NCBI GenBank assembly: GCA_963169455.1
Contig: CAUJDW010000050.1
Coordinates: forward strand, 1 to 64,000
Direction: 5' to 3'
DNA from: Bacteroidota bacterium
Lineage (GTDB): Bacteria > Bacteroidota > Bacteroidia > Chitinophagales > Saprospiraceae
DNA: 64,000 nt
Part shown: piece after piece, positions 55,286 to 64,000 of the stretch
How the letters are laid out: every line of letters starts with the position of its first letter
Position numbering within the stretch: the stretch's first letter is position 1
Notes under the pieces: generated by a model
The model's input: only the letters and a program-made list of their open reading frames with translations
Database searches by the model: none
What the model was told of the DNA's origin: nothing
Made by a program: the position numbers and the translations under genes

Positions 55286-56614
55286 TTGAAATTCATTGAA
55301 TTTGGTTTTGAACCAGAATTGCTGGAAGGCCTGGATGCGATGGGGTTTGAAACCGCCACACCCGTGCAAATCCAGGCAATCCCCCCCATCATGGAAGGCC
55401 GCGACGTGCTGGCCTGCGCGCAGACCGGCACCGGGAAAACCGCCGCATTTTTGCTTCCCATCCTGAACGAACTGACCAGGAACCCCAACGAAGAAGGTGT
55501 CGACACCATCATCATGGAGCCGACCCGGGAGTTGGCCGTTCAGGTGGACAACCAGCTGGAAGCGCTTTCCTATTTCACTCCGGTCAGCTCCATCGCCGTT
55601 TACGGCGGGCGCGACGGGCACGCCATGGAACAGGAAAAGCGGGCGCTCAAGCGCGGAGCCTCCATCATCGTCGCCACGCCGGGCCGCCTGCTGGCCCACC
55701 TGAGCCTGGGCTACGTCAACCTGAAAACCGTCCGCCACCTCATCCTCGACGAGGCCGACCGCATGCTCGATATGGGCTTCGCGCCCGATATCATGGACAT
55801 CGTCAACCAGATACCGCGCGAGCGGCAGACGCTATTGTTCTCTGCCACCATGCCGCAGCAGATCCGCCAGTTCGCCAAACAACTGATGCGCGAAAAACCC
55901 GCCGAGATCAGCATCGCTATCTCCAAGCCGGCGGAGAACATCCTGCAACTGGCCTACGAGGTGGACGACAGCGGCAAAATCCCTCTGACGGAAAAGATAC
56001 TGGAATCGAATAAGCGCCTTCAGCGCGTGCTCATCTTCGCCGGCACCAAAAAGGTGGTGCGCGAGCTGGCCGCCAGCCTCAAAAGGCGCGGGCTCGACGT
56101 TGGCGCCATCTCCTCCGACCTGGAGCAGAACGAACGGGAAGCTATGCTCCAGGCCTTCGCCGGCGGCTCCAAGCCCATCCTCGTCGCCACCGATGTGCTT
56201 TCCCGCGGCATCGATGTCAAAGGCATCGACGCGGTCATCAATTACGATGTGCCGGGCGACGCCGAAGACTACGTGCACCGCATCGGCCGCACCGCCCGCG
56301 CGGAAGCCTCCGGCATGGCCTTTACCTTCGTGAACGCCAAAGACAGGGGGCGCTTCCGCCGCATCGAGGAACTCATCGAGATGAAAATCCGCATACTCCC
56401 TCTTCCCGAAGAACTGGCCAACGCAAAACCCAGGCCGGGCGGCGGCCGGGGCGAAAGAAGCCATGGCGGCCGCGGCGGCCGACGGGACAACAAACGCGGG
56501 GGCGATAAACCACGGCAGGAAGCCAAATCAGAAGCCGGCAACAAGCGCAGCGGCGGCAGGCGCCGCAGCGGGCGCCGCGGGCCCAGGAAAGATGGCGGAG
56601 GAGGGGAACGCTAA
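55286..56614 (+). CDS. DEAD-box RNA helicase
   Basis: A 442-residue ATP-dependent RNA helicase. It has Q motif FETATPVQIQ (Gln28), Walker A AQTGTGKT (45-52), DEAD at 155-158, SAT (FSATMP), and the second RecA domain with GIDVKGIDAVINYD and HRIGRTAR. The C-terminal tail from about 380 is RG-rich (GGGRGERSHGGRGGRRD) and should bind RNA. The start is a TTG at 55286, where MKFIEFGFEPELLEGLDAMG matches the family; an in-frame TTG at 55235 would add 17 atypical residues. This class acts in cold adaptation, ribosome assembly or RNA decay. Confidence 0.95.
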   Translation: MKFIEFGFEPELLEGLDAMGFETATPVQIQAIPPIMEGRDVLACAQTGTGKTAAFLLPILNELTRNPNEEGVDTIIMEPTRELAVQVDNQLEALSYFTPVSSIAVYGGRDGHAMEQEKRALKRGASIIVATPGRLLAHLSLGYVNLKTVRHLILDEADRMLDMGFAPDIMDIVNQIPRERQTLLFSATMPQQIRQFAKQLMREKPAEISIAISKPAENILQLAYEVDDSGKIPLTEKILESNKRLQRVLIFAGTKKVVRELAASLKRRGLDVGAISSDLEQNEREAMLQAFAGGSKPILVATDVLSRGIDVKGIDAVINYDVPGDAEDYVHRIGRTARAEASGMAFTFVNAKDRGRFRRIEELIEMKIRILPLPEELANAKPRPGGGRGERSHGGRGGRRDNKRGGDKPRQEAKSEAGNKRSGGRRRSGRRGPRKDGGGGER

Positions 56615-56674
56615 GTTGACGCCATGGCGCCCCGTCTCCCTATCACCCCCTCGCATTAGTGCGTTCCCGCTTTG

Positions 56675-57811
56675 TCATTCCAGAAGCCTGTCAAGCGGCG
56701 CTTCGAACAGCAAGTATTCCTTCACTATTTCTCCGTTCAGCCGTTCCATCATCCGGGCCATGGCGGTATTGCTTTTCATGACGTAACAGGCTTCGGCGCC
56801 CCGGACGCCGCATTGCTGCGCATACCTGGCGATCCGGGAATACAGGCACCAGTCGATGCCGTATTTTCTGAAGGCGGGAATGAGGCCGAGGATCAGTATC
56901 CGCATGCCCGTGGCCTTGCGCCAGCCGGCCAGCAGTCGGATCCAGCCGAAGGGGAGCAGTTTTCCGTTCCGCACCTTTTTAAAGAGCTGGTTGACGTCGG
57001 GCAGGCTGACGAGATAGCCGATGATGCGGGAGCCGGCTTCGGCAAGCAGCACATTTTCGGGAGCTACCAGCCGCCGCAGATCCCTGGCCATGTGTGCAAA
57101 TTCCCCTTCGCTTAGGGGCACGAAGCCCCAGTTGCCTTCATTGGCCTGATTATAGGCCAGGCGCATCCCGCTGATATCGGCGTCGAATTTACCGAAATCG
57201 ATGGGCCGGATGGAGATACCTTTCCTGTTCAGCCGGCCTTCCAGCAGGGCCGCCTTTTCATGGATGCCGGCAGGCAGTTTATCCTGAGAGATATAGTAGG
57301 AATACAATTCCATGAGGGGTGAGAAACCAGAGGTGAGCAACAAATCCTTGTAATAGGGAAAATTATATGGCATCATGGGCATAGGGCTGGAATCGAAGCC
57401 GCTGCTGAGCACGCCCACCGATTCATTGGTCGTGAAGTTTTCCGGCCCGATGATCGTGTTCAGCCCGGACTCCCGCAGATAGCGGGCGGCCGCCGCCAGG
57501 AGGGCCCGGGCGGCAGTCAGGCTGTTTTCCACATCGAAAAAGCCGAAAAAGCCGGCGCCGTCGTTCTGATAAAGCAAATGCATGCGGTTGACGATGGCGG
57601 CGATCCTGCCCACTGTGCGCCCATCGCGCCGGGCCAGAAAATACGCCGCTTCGGAATGCCCGAAGAATGGGTTGTGGCGGGGGCTCAGCTGCTCCCGTTG
57701 CAGGACGTTGAGCACGGGGACGTAATGCGGGTCATTCCGGTACAATTGGTGGGGGAAGTGGATAAACTCGTTCAGCTCCCGCCGGTTTTTCACCTTTGCG
57801 ATTTCGATCAT
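56675..57811 (-). CDS. GNAT-type acyltransferase-like protein (YghO-like)
   Basis: A 378-residue protein. The N-terminus IAKVKNRRELNEFIHFPHQL, YRNDPHYVPVL and GRIAAIVNRMH resembles E. coli YghO and related GNAT-fold proteins. The second half has a GNAT-like EAGSRIIGYLVSLPD and ends with a segment of the type EACYVMKSNTAMARMMERLN. The donor and acceptor are unknown. It is the last gene of a minus-strand operon with two radical SAM proteins, 21 bp after the upstream gene. It probably modifies the product made by them (inference). Confidence 0.75.
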   Translation of the reverse strand: MIEIAKVKNRRELNEFIHFPHQLYRNDPHYVPVLNVLQREQLSPRHNPFFGHSEAAYFLARRDGRTVGRIAAIVNRMHLLYQNDGAGFFGFFDVENSLTAARALLAAAARYLRESGLNTIIGPENFTTNESVGVLSSGFDSSPMPMMPYNFPYYKDLLLTSGFSPLMELYSYYISQDKLPAGIHEKAALLEGRLNRKGISIRPIDFGKFDADISGMRLAYNQANEGNWGFVPLSEGEFAHMARDLRRLVAPENVLLAEAGSRIIGYLVSLPDVNQLFKKVRNGKLLPFGWIRLLAGWRKATGMRILILGLIPAFRKYGIDWCLYSRIARYAQQCGVRGAEACYVMKSNTAMARMMERLNGEIVKEYLLFEAPLDRLLE

Positions 57812-57832
57812 AATCCGTTTTGTTAACGCTCT

Positions 57833-59155
57833 TCACAATATGTTCGGCGCGTCGCCCCTTTGGATGAAGCGCAGGTACTTCAGGTTGACGAACAGGGCGA
57901 AAAGGTAAGCCAGCGGCCTTTTGAAGAACAGGGGGTGAAAAACCGTCCGGCGAAGGATATTGGGCAGGGAGTACACTTTTTTATACAACCACCAGTACAT
58001 GCGGCCGAGTTCTTCAGGGCTGATCCGGGCGGGGGCATGCACGGCATGGGTGGCCGTATAATACCGGTAGTCTTCGTGCAGCAACCGCCCCTGGCTTTTG
58101 TACTCCTTGTACAGATCCGAGCCGGGCATAGGCGTCATGACGTAAAACTTGGGCAGCGGGATGCGCGCCCGCATCACGAAGTCGTATGTGGCCCGGATGG
58201 AAGCGACGGTGTCGCCGTCGGTGCCGAGCATCATTTCCGAGGCGATCAGGATTCCCTGCCGGCTGATGCGGCCGAGTATTTCCTCGTGTTCGCTGACGTG
58301 CATCCACTGCTTGTTCAGCTTATCGACTCCTTCCTGGGAGATGCTTTCGATGCCGAGGCTCAGGATGCGGCAGCCCGATTCGGCGGCCAGCTTCAGCAGG
58401 TGGGGCTTACGGGCAAGCAGGACGGAACATTGGCTGGCCCATATCATGTTCAATGGTTTGATCTGGCGGCACAATTCTCCGAAAAAGCGGGGGTTGCCGA
58501 AGATGTTGTCGTCGAGCAGGAAAAAGGCCTTAAACCCGAGCTCCTTCACCCGCCTGATGTCGCGCATGACATCTTCCACCGGCCTGTGCAGGTAGCGCTT
58601 CCGGTAGAGGCAGTAGATGGAGCAGAAGCTGCACGCATGCGGGCAGCCGCGCCCGGCCTGAACAGGCAGCATGAACCCGATCTTTTTGCCCAGCAGTAGT
58701 TCGTATTTCGGCAGCGGCAGCCCGTTCAGGTTGTCGACGGGCATTTTGTACACTTTTTGAAGGCGCCCGCATTCGTAGTCGGCCAGCATCTGCGAATATG
58801 CGATCTCGGCATCGCCGATGATGACGCTATCGCAGAAGGGCGCTACATAATCCGGGATCATGGAAGGCATATACCCGCCCATGACAACGGTTTTTCCCCG
58901 CTTTTTAAACGCCCTGGCAATATCGATGGCGCGCAGGACAGCCTGCCCCATCGCGCCTATGCCGACGATATCTGCATCGGACCCGAAATTTACGTCTTCC
59001 ACCACTTCCAGGCATACCTCTACTTCCCAGTGCGGGGGCGTCATGGCGGCGAGCAGCGGAAACACCAGCCCGGGCAGGAAAATGCGCTTTTGCTGCAACA
59101 GGCCCCTGCCGTCGTCACTGTACTGCGTTGCTTGTATGAATAAAATCTTCGGCAT
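57833..59155 (-). CDS. B12-binding-type radical SAM protein (A)
   Basis: A 440-residue radical SAM enzyme with an N-terminal cobalamin-binding-like Rossmann domain (1-140: ADIVGIGAMGQAV, TVVMGGYMPSMIPDY), but without a clear DxHxxG. The iron-sulfur motif is C171-x3-C175-x2-C178 in GCPHACSFCS. The radical SAM barrel follows with LLDDNIFGN and SLGIESISQEGVDKLNKQ, and then a C-terminal basic/aromatic tail. B12-type radical SAM proteins methylate unactivated carbons or make C-C bonds, often in lipid or natural-product pathways. It overlaps the upstream radical SAM gene by 41 bp. Confidence 0.88.
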   Translation of the reverse strand: MPKILFIQATQYSDDGRGLLQQKRIFLPGLVFPLLAAMTPPHWEVEVCLEVVEDVNFGSDADIVGIGAMGQAVLRAIDIARAFKKRGKTVVMGGYMPSMIPDYVAPFCDSVIIGDAEIAYSQMLADYECGRLQKVYKMPVDNLNGLPLPKYELLLGKKIGFMLPVQAGRGCPHACSFCSIYCLYRKRYLHRPVEDVMRDIRRVKELGFKAFFLLDDNIFGNPRFFGELCRQIKPLNMIWASQCSVLLARKPHLLKLAAESGCRILSLGIESISQEGVDKLNKQWMHVSEHEEILGRISRQGILIASEMMLGTDGDTVASIRATYDFVMRARIPLPKFYVMTPMPGSDLYKEYKSQGRLLHEDYRYYTATHAVHAPARISPEELGRMYWWLYKKVYSLPNILRRTVFHPLFFKRPLAYLFALFVNLKYLRFIQRGDAPNIL

Positions 59156-60518
59156 AAACGGAAGCTTCCTCGATCCTTTTTAAATATTGCCTGCGCACCC
59201 GGCGAATGCCCTTGGCCAGTTTCCACTGCATGCGCAGCGGATGCCTGAAGGCCAGGCGAAGCATGTTCCAGGGGTTGAAAACGATGCGTTCGTATAAGTG
59301 CAGGACCTGTTCATAATATTCCCGGAGGCTCAATTTTTCTGGCCGGATGGCCACGTGGGCCAGATCCCAGCGGGCAAAGTCATCGCGCCGGATGGCCAGT
59401 TGCTCATCGGGTACTTCGATACCCGTCCCCCTGAGTGGCGTGAGCGGCTGGAGGTTGACGAAGCGAATGCCCAGTTCAAGCATTTTGTCACCGGCTTTCC
59501 GGAAATCGGCGGCGTCCCAGTCCGGTGCGGTAATCACTGCGGCATAACAGTCCACCCCGCACCGGTTCAAAACCTCCATGGCCCGCTCATTGATGTGGCG
59601 GCTGGTGCGTTTTTCATACTGATGCAATTCGCGGTCACTGAAGGATTCCAGCCCTACGATGACCGTCCGCAGCCCCACATCCCTGAATTCCCGGATGAGT
59701 TCCGGATAGCGGATGATAAAATCTGCCCGCCCGTAAACGAGGTAGCGTTTCCGGATCTTATGGGCTTTGAGCATTTCAATGAAGGCCGCCACCCTTTTCG
59801 GCGACAGCAGAAAGTCGTCGTCTACGATGTAGATTTCTTTTTCCCGTATCGACAGCAATTCCTGCAGCACCTCATCCATGGGGCGGGCGAAATAGCGCCC
59901 GTCGGTAATGTTCCGGCAAAAACAGAAGTTGCACTGGTAAGGGCAGCCGAAAGAGGTTTTCATGAGGGCCACCTTGTCGTGCAGGACGTAAAAGTATTTT
60001 TGCCGGTAGCGGGCGGTCAACTCGCGCCGGGGCAGGGGAAAGTAAAAATCGTAGGGCGGCAGCAAATCCGGCCGGAGCGCTTCTCCGGGCTGCAGCACGC
60101 CGGCCGGGAGCGTAGCCCCGTATTTGAGGTGCTCCAGCAGCTTGGGGAAAGCCCGGGTGGCGTTGCGCACTATGCGAAAATCCACTTCGGGGCAATCGAT
60201 GTCTTCCGGGAACTTTTCCACGTGCACTCCTCCGGCCAGCGTTTTTACACCCGGAAAAAGTACTTTTGCCTTTCTGCAGTACTCCGCCATCACCGGGATA
60301 TGGGTAATATATCCGGTGACGCAGAACAAGTGGGGCGCGAAGCCCTGCAGGAAATGCTCCAGAGGCTTTTTTTCCAGGATCATATCGACGATCAGCAGTT
60401 CGTCTTCCGGGCCGGCCAGGGCGGCCAGCACCTCCAGCTCCAGCGGTTCGACGGCCATCAGGTGTTGCAGCCCGATGGTAAGCGGAGAAGGCCGGGGGCG
60501 CACAAACAGTATTCTCAT
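59115..60518 (-). CDS. B12-binding-type radical SAM protein (B)
   Basis: A 467-residue homologous but distinct radical SAM protein. Its N-terminal domain (1-135) contains LEVLAALAGPEDE and TLAGGVHVEKFP. The cluster motif is C192-x3-C196-x2-C199 in GCPYQCNFCF, and the barrel has IYIVDDDFLLSP and VIVGLESFSDRELHQYEKR. The C-terminus is longer and basic. It overlaps the upstream FemAB-like gene by 4 bp and the downstream radical SAM gene by 41 bp, so the three are translated together. Substrate unknown. Confidence 0.88.
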   Translation of the reverse strand: MRILFVRPRPSPLTIGLQHLMAVEPLELEVLAALAGPEDELLIVDMILEKKPLEHFLQGFAPHLFCVTGYITHIPVMAEYCRKAKVLFPGVKTLAGGVHVEKFPEDIDCPEVDFRIVRNATRAFPKLLEHLKYGATLPAGVLQPGEALRPDLLPPYDFYFPLPRRELTARYRQKYFYVLHDKVALMKTSFGCPYQCNFCFCRNITDGRYFARPMDEVLQELLSIREKEIYIVDDDFLLSPKRVAAFIEMLKAHKIRKRYLVYGRADFIIRYPELIREFRDVGLRTVIVGLESFSDRELHQYEKRTSRHINERAMEVLNRCGVDCYAAVITAPDWDAADFRKAGDKMLELGIRFVNLQPLTPLRGTGIEVPDEQLAIRRDDFARWDLAHVAIRPEKLSLREYYEQVLHLYERIVFNPWNMLRLAFRHPLRMQWKLAKGIRRVRRQYLKRIEEASVYAEDFIHTSNAVQ

Positions 60519-61555
60519 GGCACAGGAATTTTTGCAGCATCGACAAGAGGCTGTTTAAATACATGCACTGCCGGAAAGGCAGGGCGGTAACTTATCCAGG
60601 GCTTGCCTATCCGGAGCAGCCGGCGCAGCAAGGGGTTGCGGTGGTAAAGAAACATGGCTTTGGGTTTCGCTCCGGCCCCCAGTTTCAACTTGGGTATTTC
60701 TGCGGTCTGCCCGAAATCGATACGGGAAAAGCCTTTTTCTATGCCTTGCTGCAGAATGCAGAGCAGGTTGTTGAAATAGGACTGGAATTGGGGAAGCAGC
60801 TCATAGTCATGGCCGCCGAAGAAAAAGAACAGCCTGTCCCCATCTTCGCAATTGATGTGCCAGCAAAGGAGCCGGCCCTGGCTGTAACAACTGGCGAGGT
60901 AAAAATTGTCAGGCAGGTTTCGGAAGAAAGCTTCCGAAAGCAACTCCAGTTTGCTGTCCGCCCGTTTGAGGATATCCAGGTACAGGTGGTGGTGTTCCGG
61001 GGTAAATGCCCGGCAGCCGGTGCGCCGCCATTCCACGCCCCGGAACCTGCTTTGCAGTTGCATGGCCCGGCGCCGGTAAGGCGACCGCAGTTTTTCGAGA
61101 TAGGAAGGCCAGTCGGCAAAGTGGTGCTCCAGCTCGATGGTGGGCAGCATAGCCATGGCAACGGCAGGATAGGGGTCGAATTCCGGGGGCAGGTTCAGGC
61201 CCAGGATCAGCCCCTCTTCCCGTTCCAGAATTTGGAGGATCAGCCTTTGCACGGCTTCATTATCCAGCCCGAAGGCGCCCGGGGCGGAGACAGAGGCAGG
61301 CAGGCCGACGACCTGCATGCGCACCGGGCTGGGAATATTGCTGAAAGTGAGCAGGCTGATGCGCAGGCTGTACACCACGGCGCAGGCCAGCAAGGCTTCG
61401 CCGCGATACAGGGCATAGTACCTTTGCCGGCATGGGTTGTACCGCTCCGCATATTGGAGAAAAGCGATTTTCTGAAAGTAACAGCCGGCCAGTGTATCCC
61501 AGGTTTCACTCAGAAAACCAGCTTCTGAAAATACTGCCAGGCGGTATTTTTCCAT
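60515..61555 (-). CDS. FemAB/GNAT-like acyltransferase, first gene of the radical SAM operon
   Basis: A 346-residue protein with a GNAT-like fold arranged as in FemAB/CelD-type enzymes. N-terminal part with QRYYALYRGEALLACAVVYS; C-terminal part with HHHLYLDILKRADSK, RLLCWHINCEDGDRLFFFFG and GFSRIDFGQTAEIPKLKLGA. Such proteins transfer aminoacyl or acyl groups to envelope or lipid acceptors. It begins the four-gene operon, with a 22-bp palindrome 8 bp upstream of its ATG. The exact substrate is unknown. Confidence 0.72.
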   Translation of the reverse strand: MEKYRLAVFSEAGFLSETWDTLAGCYFQKIAFLQYAERYNPCRQRYYALYRGEALLACAVVYSLRISLLTFSNIPSPVRMQVVGLPASVSAPGAFGLDNEAVQRLILQILEREEGLILGLNLPPEFDPYPAVAMAMLPTIELEHHFADWPSYLEKLRSPYRRRAMQLQSRFRGVEWRRTGCRAFTPEHHHLYLDILKRADSKLELLSEAFFRNLPDNFYLASCYSQGRLLCWHINCEDGDRLFFFFGGHDYELLPQFQSYFNNLLCILQQGIEKGFSRIDFGQTAEIPKLKLGAGAKPKAMFLYHRNPLLRRLLRIGKPWISYRPAFPAVHVFKQPLVDAAKIPVP

Positions 61556-61562
61556 AATAAAA

Positions 61563-61584
61563 GCTTAACTTCAACAAGTTAAGC
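61563..61584. promoter_or_regulatory. Perfect 9-bp-arm palindrome before the radical SAM operon
   Basis: GCTTAACTT-CAAC-AAGTTAAGC, 8 bp upstream of the first start codon. It could be an operator or a leader hairpin that covers the start region. No T run follows, so it is not a terminator. Confidence 0.5.
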
Positions 61585-61707
61585 CTGCATAGCGGCAGAT
61601 GCTATGATGAAAATCAACACCCGGCTGCCCAAACCTGGAAACCTGGCTAGCCGCCTGACGGCTTAACCTGGCTTCCCACAGCCTTCTTCTTAAATACCGT
61701 CAAGGGC

Positions 61708-61983
61708 ATGAGCACTGAAAAAAGGCAATACGATCACCGCCAGATACGCACCACCGGGGGGTGGCTGGCAGCGGGAGCGGAATACGAATACCGCGAAGGC
61801 GAGCTGACGGCGCGGGTGCGGCTGTTGCGCGACCGCTCGACGGACGATGCGCTGAAGTTCCGGCTGGAGGTGATTGCCTCGAATACCCGGCAGCTGCCGG
61901 CCGGAAGCCGCCTGACTATTACCGCCGAATGGGGAGGGATGGGGGAGTGGAAACTGTTCGATGCGGAAAATAATATGAGGTAA
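61708..61983 (+). CDS. Hypothetical protein (91 aa)
   Basis: A 91-residue soluble, beta-rich protein (YEYREGELTARVRLLRDRS, LPAGSRLTITAEWGG). No family is recognised. The frame has a normal codon pattern and an ATG start, and lies alone between the divergent radical SAM operon and the protease gene. It could be a real small gene or chance. Confidence 0.5.
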   Translation: MSTEKRQYDHRQIRTTGGWLAAGAEYEYREGELTARVRLLRDRSTDDALKFRLEVIASNTRQLPAGSRLTITAEWGGMGEWKLFDAENNMR

Positions 61984-62087
61984 CTTTTTGGGAAATGGAT
62001 AAATAGAGGTTAAAATGGGGTTTAGGGGGGGCCCTGTTTAGGCCTTATTTTGCTGCTGAAAATCCCGAACCTTAAAAATTCCATACT

Positions 62088-63557
62088 ATGATCCTCAGAA
62101 TCTTTTTTCCATTCCTGCTGTTTCTGACAGGCTTACACGCCATTGGCCAGAGTGAAATGGATCCGCTGGAGCGAGCCCTTTCCGGCATCGTGACGGTGGG
62201 CGTGTTCGACGTCAGCGACAACGACCGGGTGCTGGGATTCGGCGCCCGGAAAAAGACCTTTGCCGATATGGCATACGAACAGCCGCTCAACATGGGCGAC
62301 GCTTTTTCCAACGGCTCCGGCTTTGTGGTTGATCTCGGTGGCAGGTACTATATCCTGACCAACGCCCACGTCATCGACGCGGCCTCCGGGCAGGCGGGCT
62401 CTATATTCGTGTTCAGCATAAGCCGGGCCAAGTACCCGGTGAAGCTGGTGGGCGGCGACAGCTTTTACGACCTCGCCATTCTGGAATTTGACGGGGCAGA
62501 GCCAGGGCCGGAGATACAGCCCCTGGTATTCGGCACGGAAGAAGTGAAGCTCGCCCAGAAGGTCTATGCCATCGGCAACCCGCTGGGCGCCTACCCCTAC
62601 TCCATTACCGAAGGCATCATCAGCGGGAAAAACCGCCTGTTCCACCGGCCGTCCACCGGCCGTTTCGGTTTTCTGCAGCATACCGCCACCCTGATCTGGG
62701 GCAACAGCGGCGGGCCGCTGGTCAACGAGGCGGGTGAAGTAGTGGGCGTCAACACCTGGATGGAAACCCGCAACAAAGACGGCCAGAATTACCTCTTCTC
62801 CCAACTGAACTTCGCGCTGGAAGGAACAAAAGCCCGTCAGTTGGCCCAGGCCATGCTGAACAACGGCGGGCGCCTGCGGCGCGCTTTCCTGGGCGTGGAG
62901 TTCGCCACGGCCCTCAATCCCTTCGGGCCGGAAGGCGCTCCTTTTATCAAAAGCGTCTTCGAAGGCAGCCCGGCTTACGAAATACTGAAAGAAAGAGCGG
63001 GCTTTACCGTCACCAGCATCAACGGGCAACCCGTGCAGTCCCTGCAGGACATCGTGCGCATCATGGAAGAGGCGGCCCCTGGCCAATTGGTGAGCCTGGG
63101 CCTGAAAAAGGGCATCCTCAGCCCCGTGGACACGGTGCAGGCCGCCGAACTGAGCCCGGGCCGGCTGGAGCAGGTGGCGCACCACTTTTTTCAAAGCTAT
63201 TCCGATTATGAGCTCCAGCAGGAGGCCGGCGGCGTGGTGCTGAAGGGTAAAGCCGGCAGGAACAGCCTGCGCCTCGAACAGATGGACGCAGGCGAGCAGG
63301 GCCAGGATGGAACGGTGTTCTCCATTATTCAGGGGAAAGAACGATATGGGCTGGCGGGCATGGGCTGCATCAATCAGTCGGGGCAGTTGTCGCTGTACAG
63401 GGCGCATGCTATTTCCGATCTGGGGGCGGTGATCCGCCTGTGCAGCCTGGAAGGGCAGCTCGGGGCCAGCCTCGTGGAAGGGGAGCAGTATGCCGGCTCT
63501 GTCCGCTTTTTCATGGAAGATGCAGGCTTCAATGAAATCAAAACGCTTTTTTACTAG
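62088..63557 (+). CDS. HtrA/DegP-like secreted serine protease with PDZ domain
   Basis: A 489-residue exported protease with a signal peptide ending HAIGQ. A trypsin-like domain (about 70-260) has a full catalytic triad: His94 in NAHV, Asp128 in DLAI, Ser207 in GNSGGP. A PDZ-like domain (about 270-360: RRAFLGVEF, GFTVTSINGQPVQSLQDI) follows. The last 120 residues are not recognised. Such S1C proteases degrade or sense misfolded envelope proteins. It has one PDZ rather than two. It appears monocistronic. Confidence 0.9.
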   Translation: MILRIFFPFLLFLTGLHAIGQSEMDPLERALSGIVTVGVFDVSDNDRVLGFGARKKTFADMAYEQPLNMGDAFSNGSGFVVDLGGRYYILTNAHVIDAASGQAGSIFVFSISRAKYPVKLVGGDSFYDLAILEFDGAEPGPEIQPLVFGTEEVKLAQKVYAIGNPLGAYPYSITEGIISGKNRLFHRPSTGRFGFLQHTATLIWGNSGGPLVNEAGEVVGVNTWMETRNKDGQNYLFSQLNFALEGTKARQLAQAMLNNGGRLRRAFLGVEFATALNPFGPEGAPFIKSVFEGSPAYEILKERAGFTVTSINGQPVQSLQDIVRIMEEAAPGQLVSLGLKKGILSPVDTVQAAELSPGRLEQVAHHFFQSYSDYELQQEAGGVVLKGKAGRNSLRLEQMDAGEQGQDGTVFSIIQGKERYGLAGMGCINQSGQLSLYRAHAISDLGAVIRLCSLEGQLGASLVEGEQYAGSVRFFMEDAGFNEIKTLFY

Positions 63558-63706
63558 AAAACAAAAAAGCAAAACATCATATTGTATATAAAAATTTATG
63601 TGAAACAAATGATTGTTTTTCGATTTTCATTATTTTCGCAGTGCGCACCCTTTGCAGTGCGCCCTTTCCTTTCCCGATCCAGATTATTAACCAAACTGCA
63701 TACAAA

Positions 63707-64000
63707 ATGAAAATCGACAAACTCCTACTCTCTACCCTGGCCGGCGGCGTCGCCTATTTCCTTCTGGGGTTCCTGTTCTATGGCGTATTGCTCATGAAGT
63801 TTTTCGAGTCGCACTCCACGGCCAATCTCATGAAAGAGCCGATGGCCTGGTGGGCGCTTATTCTCGGCAACCTGATCTGGGCCTTTTTCCTTGCCTACGT
63901 GTTCAGCCGCTGGGCCGCTGTCAGCACCTTCGCCGGCGGCCTGAAAGCCGGCGCCATCATCGGATTGCTGGTTTCCCTTGGCTTTAACCTCTCCGTTTTC
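63707..64000 (+). CDS. Integral membrane protein, partial (runs off the window)
   Basis: 98 codons are visible to the window edge. MKIDKLLLSTLAGGVAYFLL, LMKEPMAWWALILGN and FAGGLKAGAIIGLLVSLGF form three or four hydrophobic segments. It resembles small DUF1761-like membrane proteins of Bacteroidota, but only the N-terminal part is seen. No function is known. Confidence 0.7.
   Translation, partial: MKIDKLLLSTLAGGVAYFLLGFLFYGVLLMKFFESHSTANLMKEPMAWWALILGNLIWAFFLAYVFSRWAAVSTFAGGLKAGAIIGLLVSLGFNLSVF

Noticed and set aside
62133..63608. 491-codon minus-strand ORF
   Set aside because: Antisense to the HtrA-like protease, whose catalytic triad is intact on the plus strand.

Overview
The window looks like a chromosomal segment of a GC-rich Bacteroidota, most likely a Saprospirales/Lewinellaceae-type organism. 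The evidence is a SusC/SusD pair, at least five proteins ending in Por/type IX secretion (T9SS) sorting tails plus one whose tail is cut by a stop codon, TAnnTTTG-type promoter words with few Shine-Dalgarno sites, a DUF4271 gene next to hemD, and PKD and FAS1 surface proteins. High GC keeps many antisense frames open, so most long antisense ORFs (up to 1044 codons) are shadows.

Layout. 1-207: first 69 codons of a tyrosine recombinase leaving the window. 582-6431: secreted tandem GH29 alpha-L-fucosidase, an SDR, a fused MsrB-MsrA lipoprotein and a DoxX-like protein. 6636-7380: a large 9-10 bp minisatellite between convergent genes. 7389-29266: a carbohydrate locus, described below. 29452-46528: FAS1 surface protein, universal stress protein, NSS transporter with a tiny MetS-like subunit, MpaB-type protein, tRNA-Val, two Hsp20 genes, PECR-like SDR, GH3-type ligase, uvrA, Nudix hydrolase, hemD, DUF4271, and a histidine kinase/response regulator pair. 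46677-54854: AIM24-family protein, two small regulatory-like-domain proteins, and three paralogous PA-domain T9SS proteins, one with a premature stop. 55286-64000: DEAD-box helicase, a tight four-gene operon with two B12-type radical SAM proteins flanked by two acyltransferase-like proteins, a small orphan, an HtrA-like protease and a partial membrane protein.

The carbohydrate locus fits catabolism of galactosamine/GalNAc-containing glycans. An AgaR-like DeoR repressor diverges from agaS (galactosamine-6-P to tagatose-6-P), a PfkB kinase and a class II (tagatose-bisphosphate-type) aldolase, followed by an exported amidohydrolase, a MYORG-like GH31 and a GH36. A second block holds SusC/SusD, an EamA transporter, a LacC-like PfkB kinase and a DUF4874/DUF4832 T9SS protein. 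Between the blocks, on the other strand, are a second DUF4874/DUF4832 protein and a PKD lipoprotein. CGAAA/TTTCG-rich candidate operators precede both agaS and susC. The proposed flow is surface capture (SusCD, PKD protein), exo-trimming (GH31, GH36, perhaps the GH29), backbone cleavage by the DUF4874/4832 proteins (hypothesis), uptake by SusC and EamA, then kinase, AgaS, tagatose-6-P kinase and aldolase to triose phosphates.

The strongest candidates for undescribed biology are (1) the DUF4874/DUF4832 pair as surface glycosidases in a galactosamine utilisation locus and (2) the radical SAM/acyltransferase operon. Several repeat families also stand out: the minisatellite with G-quadruplex potential, T-loop hairpin arrays, and dispersed intergenic repeat modules.
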